Shown here piece by piece: positions 63,416 through 64,000 of a DNA stretch of 64,000 nt. Every line of letters starts with the position of its first letter. Position 1 is the stretch's first letter. The notes under the pieces were generated by a model. That model saw only the letters and a program-made list of their open reading frames with translations. It ran no database searches and was not told where the DNA came from. This DNA comes from Alphaproteobacteria bacterium. Lineage in GTDB: Bacteria; Pseudomonadota; Alphaproteobacteria; Micropepsales; Micropepsaceae. The stretch covers positions 124,001-188,000 of the forward strand of contig JAGWMG010000003.1 of assembly GCA_028871795.1 (NCBI GenBank), in the 5' to 3' direction. A program made the position numbers and the translations under genes.

Positions 63416-64000
63416 ATGAGAAGCATCCCGCTCGGAATCGCGCTGAAGCTCGCCCAGACGCTCGCCTTCTCGCTGATGTACGCCGCGATCAAGCTGGCCG
63501 GCGCGGTTCCGGTGGGGGAAGTCGTCTTCTTCCGCGGTTTCTTCGCGCTCGCCCCGCTGCTGATCTGGTGCACCTTCACGGTGGGACCAGCGGCGGCGAT
63601 CCGGACACGGCGGCCCTTGTATCATGTCGTCCGTTCGCTCGTCGGCGTCACCTCGATGTTCGCGAATTTCACCGCGCTCAAGCTGCTGGCGCTGGCCACG
63701 GTAACGGCGTTCGGCTTCATGCAGCCGATCTTCGCCGTGATCTTGGCGGCGTTGTTCCTGCGCGAACATGTCGGAAAGTACCGGTGGGGCGCGGTGGTCG
63801 TCGGCTTCGCCGGCGTCCTGTTGATGATCGAGCCGCATGGCGGGCTCGTTTCGCTGCTGCATCTGCAGATGTCGCGCGGCGTGGGCTATGCGCTGCTGTT
63901 CTCGTTCCTGTCCGCGGTGGTCGTCGTCTGGATCCGCCAGATGAGCACGACGGAACGCAGCGAGGCGATCGTGTTCTATTTCATGGCGGCCTGCGCCGTG
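63416..64000 (+). CDS. EamA/DMT-family transporter, truncated by the window end
   Basis: An open frame from ATG 63416 runs past the window edge; 195 codons are visible. MRSIPLGIALKLAQTLAFSL, MYAAIKLAGAVPVGEVVFFR and GFFALAPLLIWCTF open the first EamA half. LKLLALATVTAFGFMQPIFA and AVVVGFAGVLLMIEPHGG match the S-adenosylmethionine-uptake/DMT-type permeases. About five helices are visible so far. The substrate is unknown. It begins 72 bases after the ZnuA-like gene on the same strand. Confidence 0.88.
   Translation, partial: MRSIPLGIALKLAQTLAFSLMYAAIKLAGAVPVGEVVFFRGFFALAPLLIWCTFTVGPAAAIRTRRPLYHVVRSLVGVTSMFANFTALKLLALATVTAFGFMQPIFAVILAALFLREHVGKYRWGAVVVGFAGVLLMIEPHGGLVSLLHLQMSRGVGYALLFSFLSAVVVVWIRQMSTTERSEAIVFYFMAACAV

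Overview
The window looks like a chromosomal segment of a GC-rich alphaproteobacterium. The evidence is a GC content in the low 60s by eye, a groESL operon with a CIRCE operator, a two-domain cold-shock protein, CimA-type citramalate synthase, a class II DAHP synthase and a GltX with an LSKR loop. The exact genus cannot be fixed from the sequence alone; a Rhizomicrobium/Micropepsales-like organism is only a guess. Genes are densely packed on both strands, with many ATGA stop/start overlaps. No CRISPR array, rRNA, prophage or insertion-sequence transposase was seen.

Layout. 0-2.4 kb: the end of a HigA-like antitoxin gene, tRNA-Phe, a possible DUF3617 remnant and a zinc-ribbon/Yip1 membrane protein. 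2.4-9.1 kb: a tightly coupled minus-strand operon of three glycosyltransferases, an MsbA-like ABC exporter and an outer-membrane barrel, probably making and exporting a surface glycan. 9.3-11.5 kb: an OmpR/EnvZ-type two-component pair. 11.9-18 kb: a secreted choice-of-anchor-C protein, a DUF2946-like periplasmic protein, a TonB-dependent receptor and galTK. 18.4-21.8 kb: a two-gene operon of a Sel1-repeat protein and a beta-helix protein. 22-27.8 kb: a cold-shock protein, then a PadR regulator with palindromic operators and an RND efflux pump. 27.8-31.3 kb: an ATM1-like ABC transporter preceded by an unlisted 43-residue membrane microprotein, a LOG-family enzyme and RarD. 31.3-42.3 kb: housekeeping metabolism (cimA, cysS, gltX, nadE, a Gfo/Idh/MocA dehydrogenase, an MDR reductase, DAHP synthase).

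42.3-44.7 kb is an accessory patch: a low-GC membrane protein and a HigBA toxin-antitoxin module bracketed by two direct repeats of about 185 bp. 45-50.6 kb: an OmpA lipoprotein, an SDR, an LprI-like protein, alanine dehydrogenase and three tandem secreted aromatic/glycine-rich paralogues. 50.8-54 kb: a histone-deacetylase-like hydrolase and groESL. 54-55.4 kb is a second accessory patch downstream of groEL: an unknown gene divergent from a ParDE module, with a perfect 20-bp palindrome in between. 55.5-64 kb: a TonB-like protein, a DUF1993 protein, an esterase, thrS, infC (rare ATA start, structured leader), a lipoprotein, a threonine-dehydratase-like enzyme, a ZnuA-like binding protein and a truncated EamA transporter.

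Starts were chosen from ribosome-binding sites, overlaps and family fit, and several are uncertain as noted. The best candidates for something little described are the repeat-bracketed HigBA unit, the palindrome-controlled gene beside ParDE, the three tandem secreted paralogues, the Sel1/beta-helix pair and the glycan export operon. None can be called novel without database searches.
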